Below, one piece after another: positions 37,077-46,712 of a DNA stretch of 64,000 nt. The position numbers and the translations under genes were made by a program. Source of the DNA: Candidatus Thioglobus sp. GTDB lineage: Bacteria > Pseudomonadota > Gammaproteobacteria > PS1 > Pseudothioglobaceae. The stretch spans positions 1-64,000 of the forward strand of contig JAOJBP010000008.1 in the NCBI GenBank assembly GCA_028228555.1, written 5' to 3'. The stretch's first letter is position 1. Each line of letters begins with the position of its first letter. The notes under the pieces are model-generated. The model had not been told where the DNA came from. It saw only the letters and a list, made by a program, of their open reading frames with translations, and searched no databases.

Positions 37077-37682
37077 ATGAAAGGTGTTGTCCTAATTTCT
37101 GGAAGCGGCTCAAATCTCCAATCTATTATTGATAATGCTGAAGAGATTGATCTAGATATTCAAGCGGTTATTAGCAACAAACAAGAAGCTTATGGGCTTA
37201 AACGCGCCCAAGATGCAAACATTCGCACCCATACACTTAATCACACAAAATTCTCTACTCGAGAAGCATTTGATCAACAACTAAGCCAAATTATTGATCA
37301 ATATAATCCGGGTATTATTATATTGGCAGGCTTTATGCGTATTCTCACCGCAGGGTTTACACAGAAATATTCAGGAAAAATGCTTAACATTCACCCCTCT
37401 TTGTTGCCAAAATTTACAGGCCTTAATACGCATCAAAGAGCTCTTGATGCTGGTGAGAGCGAACATGGCGTAAGTATTCATTTTGTTACTGATGAGCTAG
37501 ATGGTGGACCTATTATTGCTCAATCTCACGTTAAAGTCCTTAAAAATGATACCGCTGATTCACTCGCAAAACGAGTTTTAATAGAGGAGCATAAACTCTT
37601 CCCTAAAGTCATACATTGTTTTACCCAGAAACGATTATCGCTTAAAGATAATCGTGCTTTATTAGACAGCCAATGTCTATAA
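37077..37682 (+). CDS. purN: phosphoribosylglycinamide formyltransferase
   Basis: Transfers a formyl group from 10-formyltetrahydrofolate to GAR. The 201 residues hold VLISGSGSNLQSI, ILAGFMRILT with the following NIHPSLLPKF (Asn and His of the active site) and the Asp of DELDGGPII. The ATG directly follows the purM stop, and the last ten bases overlap the next gene. A perfect nine-base inverted repeat (ACGATTATC/GATAATCGT, 37631-37655) lies inside the 3' end of the coding region. Confidence 0.96.
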   Translation: MKGVVLISGSGSNLQSIIDNAEEIDLDIQAVISNKQEAYGLKRAQDANIRTHTLNHTKFSTREAFDQQLSQIIDQYNPGIIILAGFMRILTAGFTQKYSGKMLNIHPSLLPKFTGLNTHQRALDAGESEHGVSIHFVTDELDGGPIIAQSHVKVLKNDTADSLAKRVLIEEHKLFPKVIHCFTQKRLSLKDNRALLDSQCL

Positions 37683-38389
37683 AAACTTCACTAATCATTA
37701 TAATAGCGCTATTTTGCGCGAGCGCTCAGGCGCTTGAGCCTCATTTTGCTAAATATCAGTTATCTATTGATGGCTTAAAAATTGCAGAAGAGATTCGTAC
37801 ATTGCATAAACTGGAAGATAATTTTTTCTACACTGCTAACGCCAAAACTACGGGGATAGCTGAACTTGTTAAAAAATATTCTGCTGCTGCCAGCTCTTCT
37901 TTTACAATTGATGAGCTGGGTGTTGATGATATAAGTTATCAAATTATGGAGTTAGAAGATTCGCAAGTTAAAGAAAATTACTCGATTAATATTAACTCTA
38001 AACATCTTAAGGTTATATCAAACCTAACCAAAACTCAGCCTACTGCTCTAACTTGGGACACCAAGCCTGGTAGTATTGTGGATCCACTTAGTTTATTTTT
38101 AGCACTGGCTCATGACCTAGAGAAAACTCCAGATAAAACCGAATTTTTTTACCAAGTAGCTAATGGGAAGTCTGTCAAGCAGCATCATTATAAAAAAACT
38201 GGCAATCAATCAATTAGCTTAAATCAAAAAACAATTAAAGCTATTAAAATTGAAAAAATTGGTGATATTGACAAGCTAGAGGCCTATTTTTTACCAGAGT
38301 ATCAGTATTTACCCATCTCAATTAAACAAGTTAAAAATGGTAGAAACTACCATTATCAAATTACTAATTATCAATTAGGTGCTTTGTAA
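37673..38389 (+). CDS. DUF3108-type periplasmic protein
   Basis: 238 residues with a signal peptide (cleavage near ASAQA, about residue 19). The body is mainly beta-strands and matches my recollection of the DUF3108 family, which commonly follows purMN in gammaproteobacteria: [49 protein letters not shown] and [13 protein letters not shown] near the end. Function unknown; a periplasmic or outer-membrane role is likely from the signal. The end overlaps the end of the convergent uvrA by 15 bases. Confidence 0.78.
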   Translation: MSIKTSLIIIIALFCASAQALEPHFAKYQLSIDGLKIAEEIRTLHKLEDNFFYTANAKTTGIAELVKKYSAAASSSFTIDELGVDDISYQIMELEDSQVKENYSININSKHLKVISNLTKTQPTALTWDTKPGSIVDPLSLFLALAHDLEKTPDKTEFFYQVANGKSVKQHHYKKTGNQSISLNQKTIKAIKIEKIGDIDKLEAYFLPEYQYLPISIKQVKNGRNYHYQITNYQLGAL

Positions 38390-41200
38390 ATAACTCTGTA
38401 AGTATTGCCCTGTATATGATCCTTTAACTTTGCTCACAGTTTCTGGAGTACCTGTTGCCACGATACATCCACCTTTGTCTCCCCCTTCAGGGCCTAAATC
38501 AACAATCCAGTCAGCTGTTTTAATAACATCTAAATTGTGCTCGATAATAACAATGGTATTTTCTCTTTCACGCAGTCGATTAATTACTGATAACAATTGT
38601 TTAATGTCATGAAAATGTAAGCCCGTTGTAGGTTCATCTAAAATGTAGAGTGTTTGACCTGTATCAAGTTTTGACAATTCTTTTGCCAGCTTAATACGTT
38701 GCGCCTCACCACCTGATAAGGTAGTTGCATTTTGACCCAAGGTAATATATGACAAACCAACATCCATCAGAGTTTGTAATTTTTGCTTAATTTTTGGCAT
38801 CGGTTCAAAAAACTCTACAGCCGTTTCAACTGTCATATCTAGCACCTGTGAAATGGTTTTACCCTTGTACATAATCTCTAAAGTTTCACGGTTGTACCTA
38901 TCGCCATGACAAACATCACAAGGCACATAAATATCAGGCAAAAAGTGCATTTCCACTTTAATCAGCCCGTCTCCTTTACAAGCTTCACAACGACCGCCTT
39001 TGACATTAAAACTAAAGCGCCCTGCCTTATACCCTCGACTTCTGGCTTCTAGCGTTTGAGAAAAAAGGTCACGAACTAAAGAAAATATGCCTGTATAAGT
39101 AGCTGGATTAGAGCGTGGTGTTCTTCCAATTGGGCTTTGATCAATGTTGACGATTTTATCAAAATGCTCTAGCCCTGAAATACTTTCAAACTCTGCAGGT
39201 ATCGTTTGTGCACGGTTTAAATCACGCGCTGCTAAGGCATACAAAGTATCATTAATCAATGTTGATTTACCCGATCCGGATACACCAGTGACACAAGTCA
39301 TAACACCAACAGGAATAGCCAAATCAACCCGATTAAGGTTATTGCCATTAGCGCCTTTAATTTCAAGCCAACGATCTGAAGTTTTTCGTACACTAGGCAC
39401 CTCAATACTTTGTCTGCCACTCAGATAATCACCCGTTAAAGATTTTGGATTGTCTGCCACTTCCTGTGGTGTGCCAGCTGCAATAATCTCACCACCATGC
39501 ATGCCAGCACCAGGACCAATATCAATTACATAATCTGCTTGCATAATAGCATCTTCATCATGCTCAACCACAATTACAGTATTACCAATATCTCGAAGAT
39601 ACGTCAGTGTGTTTAAAAGTTTTTGGTTGTCTCGCTGATGAAGTCCAATAGAGGGCTCGTCTAAAACATACAAAACACCCATGAGTCCTGCACCAATTTG
39701 ACTGGCCAGACGAATTCGTTGAGCCTCACCACCTGATAAAGAGTTTGCTCTTCGATCAAGGCTTAGATAATCAAGTCCAACATTTATCAAAAACTCCAAT
39801 CGCTGGATGATTTCTTTTAAAACCGTATCAGCAATTTTGGCCCTAGAACCTTCTAGCTCGAGTGAATTTAAAAACTCATAGATATTAGCAATGGAAAGCT
39901 TGGTGATATAAGACAAATTTTTCCCGCCAATAAAGACATTTCTAGCTGCTTCGTTCAGTCGATCGCCATCACACTCTTTACAATCTTGACTGACCACATA
40001 GCGAGATAATTCTTCACGAACTGAGCGAATTTCACTCTCTTCATAGCGACGCATCATGCGCGGAATAACACCCTCAAAAGGTTTGGCTTTATTCGACCAA
40101 CCCTTACGTCCTTTTATTTTGGAAAAATCAATCTCATCTTCACCACTACCATAAAGTACAATATTTTTGTGCTCATCGCTTAAGTCTTCATAAGTAGTTT
40201 CAATATCAAATCCATAAAACTGACCCACCAACATTAAGATTTGATAAAAATAAGCATTAGAGCGACCCCAGCCATAAATTGCACCATCGGCCAAACTAAG
40301 CCCTGGGTTTGCAACCACCTTGTGTGCGTCAAACATATCTTTAACACCCAAACCATCGCAAGTCGGACAAGCGCCCACTGGATTGTTAAAAGAAAAAAGC
40401 CTTGGCTCTAATTCAGTCAGTGAGTAGCCACATTCAATACAAGAAAATTTGGCAGAAAATACCATTTCATCCCAAGTTGGCTCCTCATCCATTGGCAATA
40501 CTTTAACTAAGCCACTGCTTAAATTAAGTGCTGTTTCTAATGATTCAGATAGGCGAGATGCAATATCTTCACGAACTTTAAGACGATCAATAACAATTTC
40601 AATTGTATGGTTGGTTTTGCCATTCAACTCTTCCATTTCGTCCATATACATCACTTCACCATCAACTCTAGCGCGTAAAAATCCTTGATGTGATAATTCT
40701 TCTAGTAATTTTTTATGACTACCCTTGCGATTTTGCACGATGGGCGCTAATAGCATAATCTTTTCACCCTCAGGCAAAGCGATAATACTATCAACCATTT
40801 GGGAGATGGTTTGTGATTGAAGATCAATCTCATGCTCTGGACACTTTGGAATACCGGCGCGAGCAAACAATAATCTTAAATAATCATAAATCTCAGTGAT
40901 CGTGCCAACCGTTGAGCGTGGGTTGTGCGATGTGGCTTTTTGCTCAATAGAAATTGCTGGAGATAATCCTTCAATATGGTCAACATCTGGCTTTTCCATA
41001 AGAGATAAAAACTGTCTTGCGTAAGCTGACAATGACTCAACATAACGCCTTTGTCCTTCTGCATAAATAGTATCAAAAGCCAAAGATGACTTACCAGAGC
41101 CAGATAAACCTGTGATGACCACCAGCTTATTTCTCGGTATGTTGACATCAATATTCTTTAAATTGTGAACGCGAGCGCCACGTATGCTAATCTGATCCAT
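38375..41200 (-). CDS. uvrA: excinuclease ABC subunit A
   Basis: Damage-recognition ATPase of nucleotide excision repair. The ATG at 41200 gives 941 residues (E. coli 940). It carries two ABC modules with Walker [13 protein letters not shown] and [13 protein letters not shown], two signature LSGGEAQRI motifs, [10 protein letters not shown] and [10 protein letters not shown], and zinc fingers CIECGYS...CPTC and CEACKGDG...CDVC. The region upstream has a TATAAT on the minus strand (41234-41239), but I find no LexA-type CTG-N10-CAG box, so SOS control is not apparent. Confidence 0.97.
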   Translation of the reverse strand: MDQISIRGARVHNLKNIDVNIPRNKLVVITGLSGSGKSSLAFDTIYAEGQRRYVESLSAYARQFLSLMEKPDVDHIEGLSPAISIEQKATSHNPRSTVGTITEIYDYLRLLFARAGIPKCPEHEIDLQSQTISQMVDSIIALPEGEKIMLLAPIVQNRKGSHKKLLEELSHQGFLRARVDGEVMYMDEMEELNGKTNHTIEIVIDRLKVREDIASRLSESLETALNLSSGLVKVLPMDEEPTWDEMVFSAKFSCIECGYSLTELEPRLFSFNNPVGACPTCDGLGVKDMFDAHKVVANPGLSLADGAIYGWGRSNAYFYQILMLVGQFYGFDIETTYEDLSDEHKNIVLYGSGEDEIDFSKIKGRKGWSNKAKPFEGVIPRMMRRYEESEIRSVREELSRYVVSQDCKECDGDRLNEAARNVFIGGKNLSYITKLSIANIYEFLNSLELEGSRAKIADTVLKEIIQRLEFLINVGLDYLSLDRRANSLSGGEAQRIRLASQIGAGLMGVLYVLDEPSIGLHQRDNQKLLNTLTYLRDIGNTVIVVEHDEDAIMQADYVIDIGPGAGMHGGEIIAAGTPQEVADNPKSLTGDYLSGRQSIEVPSVRKTSDRWLEIKGANGNNLNRVDLAIPVGVMTCVTGVSGSGKSTLINDTLYALAARDLNRAQTIPAEFESISGLEHFDKIVNIDQSPIGRTPRSNPATYTGIFSLVRDLFSQTLEARSRGYKAGRFSFNVKGGRCEACKGDGLIKVEMHFLPDIYVPCDVCHGDRYNRETLEIMYKGKTISQVLDMTVETAVEFFEPMPKIKQKLQTLMDVGLSYITLGQNATTLSGGEAQRIKLAKELSKLDTGQTLYILDEPTTGLHFHDIKQLLSVINRLRERENTIVIIEHNLDVIKTADWIVDLGPEGGDKGGCIVATGTPETVSKVKGSYTGQYLQSYLQST

Positions 41201-41302
41201 ATGCAAGGTTAAATTATGTCGGACAAAGGGTTCATTATAACGAGCAAGCTAGGTAAAATCACTCTATTCTTTATATGACTATTACTAATACCTAAACTAA
41301 GC

Positions 41303-42016
41303 ATGAACAAATACAAACGCATCTTATTAAAACTTAGCGGTGAAGCACTTGCCAGCTCTGAAAATACTGTTGATCCAGCCACTTTAGATAAAGTTGTTGG
41401 CATTATTAAATCTGTGCAGAATCAAGGCGTGGAAATTGGTATTGTTGTTGGTGGTGGTAATATTTTTCGCGGTGCGGCACTAGCCCAAGCTGGCATGAAC
41501 CGTGTCACTGGTGATCATATGGGCATGCTCGCTACCGTCATAAACGCACTGGCTATTTCAGATTCTTGTCGTAAAAATGATGTTGATGTATTAGTTATGT
41601 CTGGCTTTCCAATTGGTGGTGGTGTTTGTGAGCCAATGGATCATAACAAAGCTAAGCAAGCACTGAGCGAAGGCAAAGTGGTTATTTTCTCAGCAGGTAC
41701 AGGTTCTCCTTGTTTTACTACAGATACTGGTGCCACACTTAGAGCTATTGAAATTGGTGCAGATGCGGTATTTAAAGCCACCAAAGTAGACGGCGTTTAT
41801 ACTGCTGACCCAATGAAAGACCCTAGTGCAACGCGCTATGATACATTAAGCTTTGATGAAGCTATTTCAAAAAATCTACAGATTATGGATACCTCAGCCT
41901 TTGCCATGTGTCGTGAACATCATATTGAAATCTGTGTCTTTAGCATGCTTGAAGATGCTAACACGTTATCTAATATTCTTAAGGGTGAATCCTTAGGAAC
42001 CATTGTAAGGAACTAA
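41303..42016 (+). CDS. pyrH: UMP kinase
   Basis: Phosphorylates UMP in pyrimidine synthesis; hexamer regulated by GTP and UTP. The 237 residues include [47 protein letters not shown] and [10 protein letters not shown], all PyrH signatures. frr follows after two bases. The usual upstream rpsB-tsf pair is absent; uvrA is divergent upstream. Confidence 0.97.
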   Translation: MNKYKRILLKLSGEALASSENTVDPATLDKVVGIIKSVQNQGVEIGIVVGGGNIFRGAALAQAGMNRVTGDHMGMLATVINALAISDSCRKNDVDVLVMSGFPIGGGVCEPMDHNKAKQALSEGKVVIFSAGTGSPCFTTDTGATLRAIEIGADAVFKATKVDGVYTADPMKDPSATRYDTLSFDEAISKNLQIMDTSAFAMCREHHIEICVFSMLEDANTLSNILKGESLGTIVRN

Positions 42017-42018
42017 TT

Positions 42019-42576
42019 ATGTTAAATGAAATTCAACAAGATGCTCAAGATCGTATGACTAAAAGCATCGCATCACTTGAAACCAACTTTGGAAAAATTA
42101 GAGCAGGTCGTGCACACCCTTCACTGCTTGAGCAGGTTCAAGTAGAGTATTACGGATCAATGGTGCCTTTATCGCAAGTGGGCAACATTGTTGCTGAAGA
42201 TTCACGCACACTTAAGGTTTCTGTTTGGGAAAAGGATATGTCAGCAGCAGTAGAAAAAGCTATCATGACTTCAGACTTAGGACTGAATCCTCAAACCATG
42301 GGTCAAGTCATTCGCATCCCCCTTCCTCCATTAACTGAAGAGCGAAGACGTAATTTAGTTAAAGTTGTTAGAGATGAAGCTGAAAATGCCAAAATTGCAA
42401 TTCGTAATATTCGTCGAGACGCTAACTCTGATTTTAAAGATCTTTTAAAAGAAAAAGAAGTTTCAGAGGATGAGGCTAGAAAAGCTGAAGAAAATGTTCA
42501 AAAAATAACAGATGCCAGTGTTAAAGAAGTAGAATCAAAATTAGCTGATAAAGAAAATTCACTACTAGAGATTTAA
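42019..42576 (+). CDS. frr: ribosome recycling factor
   Basis: Splits post-termination ribosomes together with EF-G. The 185-residue length is exact for the family. Motifs: [13 protein letters not shown], the central [21 protein letters not shown] and [16 protein letters not shown]. Followed by a strong palindromic terminator. Pair with pyrH is the common order. Confidence 0.97.
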   Translation: MLNEIQQDAQDRMTKSIASLETNFGKIRAGRAHPSLLEQVQVEYYGSMVPLSQVGNIVAEDSRTLKVSVWEKDMSAAVEKAIMTSDLGLNPQTMGQVIRIPLPPLTEERRRNLVKVVRDEAENAKIAIRNIRRDANSDFKDLLKEKEVSEDEARKAEENVQKITDASVKEVESKLADKENSLLEI

Positions 42577-42591
42577 ACTTTTCTCTATACG

Positions 42592-42622
42592 AAAAAAAAG
42601 CCTGCAATTGCAGGCTTTTTTT
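42592..42622. terminator. bidirectional terminator between frr and a convergent gene
   Basis: AAAAAAAAGCCTGCAATTGCAGGCTTTTTTT is, apart from one extra A at its left end, a perfect palindrome with A and T runs on the outside, so it can end frr on the plus strand and the secreted-protein gene on the minus strand. Confidence 0.93.
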
Positions 42623-42636
42623 GTTCTTGCTATAGT

Positions 42637-43044
42637 CTATTTAAATGATTCAGCATTAAAGCTAAAACGTCCAATACAGTTATAGTAATCTTCCCAACGC
42701 TCTGGAGAGAACAATGTACCCATTGAATCAATAGGACCAGTGTTGTATTCAGAACCAAGCGCTAGTGCAGCTTTAAATCTAGCAATGTTAGAATCTGATA
42801 AGCCTAATTTATCTTGACAAGCTTGATGTGCTCTTTGTGTTACCGCAACACCTGAGGGTGTTTTACCAATCACTTTGCTTAATGTCATTGTGTCTGGTGC
42901 TTGCTCAGTAATGACAGTTTTTTCAGTCACAGGCTGCATTGAGTCAAAAGACTCTACTGGACCCATGTCACGGTCATCACCACCAGCAATAATGCTAGTC
43001 GCTAATGTTATTGCTGCTACAAAAGTTAATGTTTTAATCGTCAT
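42637..43044 (-). CDS. uncharacterised small secreted protein
   Basis: I start at ATG 43044 rather than the TTG five codons upstream; GGAG lies 11 bases before. The 135-residue product has a signal peptide (to about SIIAG, residue 21). The mature part is acidic at first (GGDDRDMG) and has two cysteines, in HQACQDK and YNCIGRF, which could form a disulfide. The stretch SPERWEDYYNCIGRF is distinctive, but I do not recognise a family. It stands alone between frr and cmoB and shares a terminator with frr. Confidence 0.65.
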   Translation of the reverse strand: MTIKTLTFVAAITLATSIIAGGDDRDMGPVESFDSMQPVTEKTVITEQAPDTMTLSKVIGKTPSGVAVTQRAHQACQDKLGLSDSNIARFKAALALGSEYNTGPIDSMGTLFSPERWEDYYNCIGRFSFNAESFK

Positions 43045-43110
43045 ATCTTCAATCTCCAAATAATTTAAAATTCATCTTTACCATTATATTTTATATCACC
43101 TTGGTTTTTT

Positions 43111-44064
43111 ATGATTAACGATTTTGAAAAATATTGTAATATGACAATCCTATCATCTATTTGTGATCAATTAGTTGAATTATCAAACCAAGCATTCTCA
43201 GTAAATAATGGCAATATTCCCAAATGGGAGCGGGCAATTGCCGATATTCAACAAATACAGCCTGGTAAAGCTACGTTTAAGCATCCTTATGTTTGTATTG
43301 ACACTCAAGTGGATATTGAAAACCTAACCCAGTCTTTAAAACAGCTTATGCCTTGGCGAAAAGGCCCTTATCAAATTGGCAATTTAGCACTTGAGAGCGA
43401 ATGGCGTGGCGATATGAAATGGGATCGAATCAAGGATCATATAAAACCACTCGCTGGTAAGTCTGTTTTGGATGTTGGCTCTGGCAATGGCTATTTCACC
43501 TATTTAATGGCCATGCAAGGTGCTGAAATTGCTGTTGGTATCGAGCCATTTTTGCTCTTTAATTATCAATTCCAAGCTATTCGTACATTGATAAGTCAGC
43601 CACTAAAAGCTTATGTTTTGCCTTTAAAACTAGAGCAAATGCCTGAAGGATCTTCATTTGACAGTGTTTTTTCTATGGGTGTTTTGTACCACCAAAAAGA
43701 TCACATGCTGCATCTTAAACAACTCATGAACGTCATGACAGATGATGCTGAACTTATTTTAGAAACTTTAATTATCGACCAGCAGCATGGTGATCAAATT
43801 ATTCCACAAGATCGTTATGCTCGCATGCGAAATGTTTGGTGTTTACCATCCACTGACACACTACACACTTGGCTACAGACAGCGGGTTTTAAAAATATAA
43901 AGCTTGTTGATGTCACCAAAACCACGCCAGAAGAGCAGCGAGCCACACATTGGATTGGCGACAATACACAATCTATCAAAGATTTTCTAGATCCAAATGA
44001 TGACAATTTAACCATCGAAGGATTGCCTGCACCTAAGCGGGCTGTCTTCATTTGCCAAAAATAG
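43111..44064 (+). CDS. cmoB: tRNA U34 carboxymethyltransferase CmoB
   Basis: Uses carboxy-SAM to convert 5-hydroxyuridine-34 to 5-carboxymethoxyuridine in tRNAs, widening wobble decoding. The 317 residues align with E. coli CmoB over most of their length: LMPWRKGPYQIG, SEWRGDMKWDR, the SAM-site LDVGSGNGYF, VFSMGVLYHQKD, DRYARMRNVW and GLPAPKRAV. cmoA, which supplies carboxy-SAM and is usually adjacent, is not in the window. The first ATG is kept although the N-terminal 10 residues are poorly conserved. Confidence 0.95.
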   Translation: MINDFEKYCNMTILSSICDQLVELSNQAFSVNNGNIPKWERAIADIQQIQPGKATFKHPYVCIDTQVDIENLTQSLKQLMPWRKGPYQIGNLALESEWRGDMKWDRIKDHIKPLAGKSVLDVGSGNGYFTYLMAMQGAEIAVGIEPFLLFNYQFQAIRTLISQPLKAYVLPLKLEQMPEGSSFDSVFSMGVLYHQKDHMLHLKQLMNVMTDDAELILETLIIDQQHGDQIIPQDRYARMRNVWCLPSTDTLHTWLQTAGFKNIKLVDVTKTTPEEQRATHWIGDNTQSIKDFLDPNDDNLTIEGLPAPKRAVFICQK

Positions 44065-44077
44065 TATAATCACCAAC

Positions 44078-44959
44078 ATGAAATTTCACCTACCTTTTAT
44101 CGCCCTGCTATTTGCCACTAATATCCTTGCCGGCCCAAACATTGTGGTGAGCATTAAACCCATTCATTCAATTGTAAGTGCTCTTACTCAGGGCGTTAGC
44201 ACACCAACATTACTACTGAGTGGCAATCAATCAGCACACCATGCGCATCTAAAGCCGTCACAAATATCTTTACTTGAACAAGCTGATTTAGTAGTGATTG
44301 TTCATCCTGATTTTGAAGAAGGTTTAGCCAAATCTATTCGTAATATTCAAGCAGATAAAGTACTAACGGTTGATCAAAGTGAAGACGAGCAAGGTCACGA
44401 GCATGAGCATGAGCACGAGCATGAACATGAGCACGAACATACCGGCTCAGTTAATCATCATAGTTGGTTAAATATAGAAGATATGCGCAGTTTTACTCAG
44501 GCACTAGGCCAAAGACTTATAAAAATTGATGCAAAAAACAAAGCTATTTATCTTGCCAATTTAGACGCGCTTAAACTTAAGCTAGATGAGCTTCAAGATA
44601 CTACTCAACAACAATTATCAAACTATACCAACCAGCCATTAATCACTTATAATAATGCATTTGAGCATTTTATTGAAAATTACAAGCTTAAGAGTGTTGG
44701 CAGTGTAAGTCGTCAACATGGTGAAAATCTAAGCATCTATAAAATCTTAAAAGCCAAACAAATCATCAAAGATGAGAAAGTTACTTGCTTGTTCTTCACT
44801 ACTGAAACCCAGCATAAGCGTATTAACGCCTTAACCGAAGGTTTGAAAATTAAAACAGCAGATATTGATATTATCGGCTTTGATATTAAATCGGGTGCTG
44901 ATCATTATTTAAAACTCATACAAGGTATCACTTATAAGGCTGTGCAGTGTCTCAAGTAA
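44078..44959 (+). CDS. znuA: zinc ABC transporter substrate-binding protein ZnuA
   Basis: Periplasmic high-affinity zinc-binding protein. The 293-residue precursor has a signal peptide (to ILAG, about residue 19), the cluster A-I pattern VVSIKPIHSIVSAL, HAHLKPSQ with a metal-ligand His, a His-Glu-rich loop at about residues 103-123, SWLNIEDM, and VGSVSRQHGENLS with another ligand. The loop is typical of zinc-specific members. It starts 13 bases after cmoB and overlaps bioC by 13 bases. No permease or ATPase (znuB, znuC) is in the window, so the transporter is split. Confidence 0.9.
   Translation: MKFHLPFIALLFATNILAGPNIVVSIKPIHSIVSALTQGVSTPTLLLSGNQSAHHAHLKPSQISLLEQADLVVIVHPDFEEGLAKSIRNIQADKVLTVDQSEDEQGHEHEHEHEHEHEHEHTGSVNHHSWLNIEDMRSFTQALGQRLIKIDAKNKAIYLANLDALKLKLDELQDTTQQQLSNYTNQPLITYNNAFEHFIENYKLKSVGSVSRQHGENLSIYKILKAKQIIKDEKVTCLFFTTETQHKRINALTEGLKIKTADIDIIGFDIKSGADHYLKLIQGITYKAVQCLK
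44396..44440 (+). repeat. His-Glu codon repeat in znuA
   Basis: Fifteen codons alternating His and Glu (eight His, seven Glu) encode the zinc-loading loop. The CAY/GAR codons vary (CAC or CAT, GAG or GAA), so slippage has been partly fixed by silent changes; length variation between strains is likely. Confidence 0.9.
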
Positions 44960-45735
44960 GAGCAGCTTTTAATAAAGCCTCAAGTGATTATGAAGAGCAT
45001 GCATTCTTGCAAAAAGAAATAGCCACTCGACTCAGTAAAAAACTTGATGTTATTACCACCAAGTCTGATGTTATTCTTGATTTAGGTGCTGGTACAGGGC
45101 TACTGTCTCAGCAGCTTGAAAAGCGTTTTGTGAACTCGCAAATTATCTGCCTAGATTTTGCCCAAAACTCTCTTAAGCATAACCCAGCAAACCACAAAAT
45201 TTGTGCTAATGCTAGTCATCTACCTTTGGCTGATAACAGTGTTGATATCGTTGTTTCAAGTTTAATGATGCAGTGGTGTCCTGATCTAAATCAGCTATTC
45301 TCAGAGATCCATAGAGTACTTAAAAATGATGGATTAATCCTATTCTCTACCTTTGGTCCAGACACCCTTAAAGAGCTAAAAAAGAGCTGGTCAGTGGTGG
45401 ACAACGAAACCCATGTCAATACCTTCACTGACATGCACGACATTGGCGATCAACTCTTACAAAATGGCTTTCAATCTCCAGTGATGGAAATGGAGCATCT
45501 AACACTCACCTATCAAAGCGTTATTGATCTTCTAAGAGACTTAAAAGCCATCGGCGCACAAAGTGTTAACTCGCGCTCAAAATCACTCATGGGTAAGGAT
45601 AAGTTTCAGCTAATGATCCAGATGTACGAATCTTACCGACAAGATGGCAAGCTCCCCGCTAGCTATGAAGTGATTTATGGCCATGCTTGGAAGCGAGTCT
45701 CTGAGCTTGGTGCAATTCAATTAAGCAACGGCTAA
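44947..45735 (+). CDS. bioC: malonyl-ACP O-methyltransferase BioC
   Basis: Methylates malonyl-ACP to start biotin's pimeloyl chain through the fatty-acid pathway. The 262 residues begin VRAAFNKASSDYEEHAF after a GTG start at 44947, with the SAM motif LDLGAGTGLLSQ, PLADNSVDIVVSSLMMQWC and FSTFGPDTLKELK, which is the BioC pattern. It overlaps znuA by 13 bases. No other bio gene is in the window. A different small-molecule methyltransferase is possible but less likely. Confidence 0.88.
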   Translation: MSQVRAAFNKASSDYEEHAFLQKEIATRLSKKLDVITTKSDVILDLGAGTGLLSQQLEKRFVNSQIICLDFAQNSLKHNPANHKICANASHLPLADNSVDIVVSSLMMQWCPDLNQLFSEIHRVLKNDGLILFSTFGPDTLKELKKSWSVVDNETHVNTFTDMHDIGDQLLQNGFQSPVMEMEHLTLTYQSVIDLLRDLKAIGAQSVNSRSKSLMGKDKFQLMIQMYESYRQDGKLPASYEVIYGHAWKRVSELGAIQLSNG

Positions 45736-45762
45736 AAAAAATAGCAACCAAAGTTGCTATTT
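45734..45762 (-). terminator. terminator after the secreted surface-locus gene
   Basis: AAATAGCAAC (45739-45748), loop of four, GTTGCTATTT (45753-45762). On the minus strand the hairpin is followed by a run of T (45734-45741); on the plus strand no T run follows, so it serves the minus-strand operon. Confidence 0.8.
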
Positions 45763-45789
45763 AAGAAAAACTGTACCATCTATCAATTA

Positions 45790-46710
45790 CTACTCAACAC
45801 TAAACTTCACAGCAAACGGACCCGAGCCCATGCTTCTTATATTGTTTATTGAATCCAGGCCAGTCCAGATAACTTGAGAACCTTGACTTACTGAAAAACT
45901 ACTCACAAAAGTACTGGTATCATCACTAACAGTAATTACATCTCCAAGTGTAACAAACCCAACCAGCCTAGCAACAGCTGCAGAGGTAGTAGCCTGTACC
46001 AAATTTGTGTCAGTTAAATAGGCTTCAACCGTAGCGTCACCAACGGGTAGAGGGCCAACATGAGCATCTGCTGAATCGATGGAGATATCAGCACCGCCAA
46101 AAGAATCTTGAACATAAATAGTTTCTCCTGGTGCTGGCGTACTTCCACAATCGGCCAAATAAGTAGTCCTTGTGGCCGCATCCATTGCAACTAAAGTTCC
46201 ACTTCCATCATATGCAGTTGTTGTTAGCGAATCTCTTGTAGTGCCTGCCAACGTCCAACATGTTGTTCCAGTATTTGCTGAGAGCCCTCTATAAGTCGTA
46301 TTAAAGGTTTTTGTAGAAGTGATGCGGAATTCAGGTGCCATAATTACATAGCCATAGGCGTAGGTGCCATTATCTGGACGGGTAAAAGTGCCTGGTATGG
46401 CAGAATTAACACCGTTAGCGACCGTAATCAATCCGCCATTTGCAATTGTGCTAATTGGAGTACAGGCAGTTGCTAAGTTGGCCAGAGTTGGCGCTGTTGC
46501 GCATACGCCCATTTCATAAATTTTGATTTTATAAATATCTGGCTCTGTAAGACATTCCGGCGTACCAACAGATAAAGTAGTAGTAATTTTATCAGCACTT
46601 GATCCCGCTCCGGTACAAGCAACAGGGCCATCTGCATTGGACAAATTAGACCAAGTGACGAACAGTAAGAAAACAAAAAGGGTTGGTATGGTTTTTTTAT
46701 AATTATTCAT
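45790..46710 (-). CDS. uncharacterised secreted protein, partner of the inverse-autotransporter barrel
   Basis: 306 residues with a signal peptide (hydrophobic core FVFLLFVTW, cleavage near SNA, about residue 26). The mature part is rich in Thr, Ser, Gly and Ala, has six cysteines, mostly in the first half, few charged residues, and looks like an extended beta protein. I recognise no domain; the last part (ARLVGFVTLGDVITVS) is regular but not Ig-like by eye. Its ATG is two bases after the barrel gene's stop, with AGAGGA inside that gene, so the two are translationally coupled. It may be the surface-exposed part that the barrel gene lacks. Confidence 0.7.
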   Translation of the reverse strand: MNNYKKTIPTLFVFLLFVTWSNLSNADGPVACTGAGSSADKITTTLSVGTPECLTEPDIYKIKIYEMGVCATAPTLANLATACTPISTIANGGLITVANGVNSAIPGTFTRPDNGTYAYGYVIMAPEFRITSTKTFNTTYRGLSANTGTTCWTLAGTTRDSLTTTAYDGSGTLVAMDAATRTTYLADCGSTPAPGETIYVQDSFGGADISIDSADAHVGPLPVGDATVEAYLTDTNLVQATTSAAVARLVGFVTLGDVITVSDDTSTFVSSFSVSQGSQVIWTGLDSINNIRSMGSGPFAVKFSVE

Positions 46711-46712
46711 GA

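Noticed and set aside
41201..41302. Possible LexA box before uvrA
   Set aside because: No CTG-N10-CAG palindrome could be found in the uvrA-pyrH gap.
44396..44440. Tandem repeat as CRISPR or minisatellite
   Set aside because: It is an in-frame His-Glu codon repeat within znuA, normal for zinc-binding proteins.
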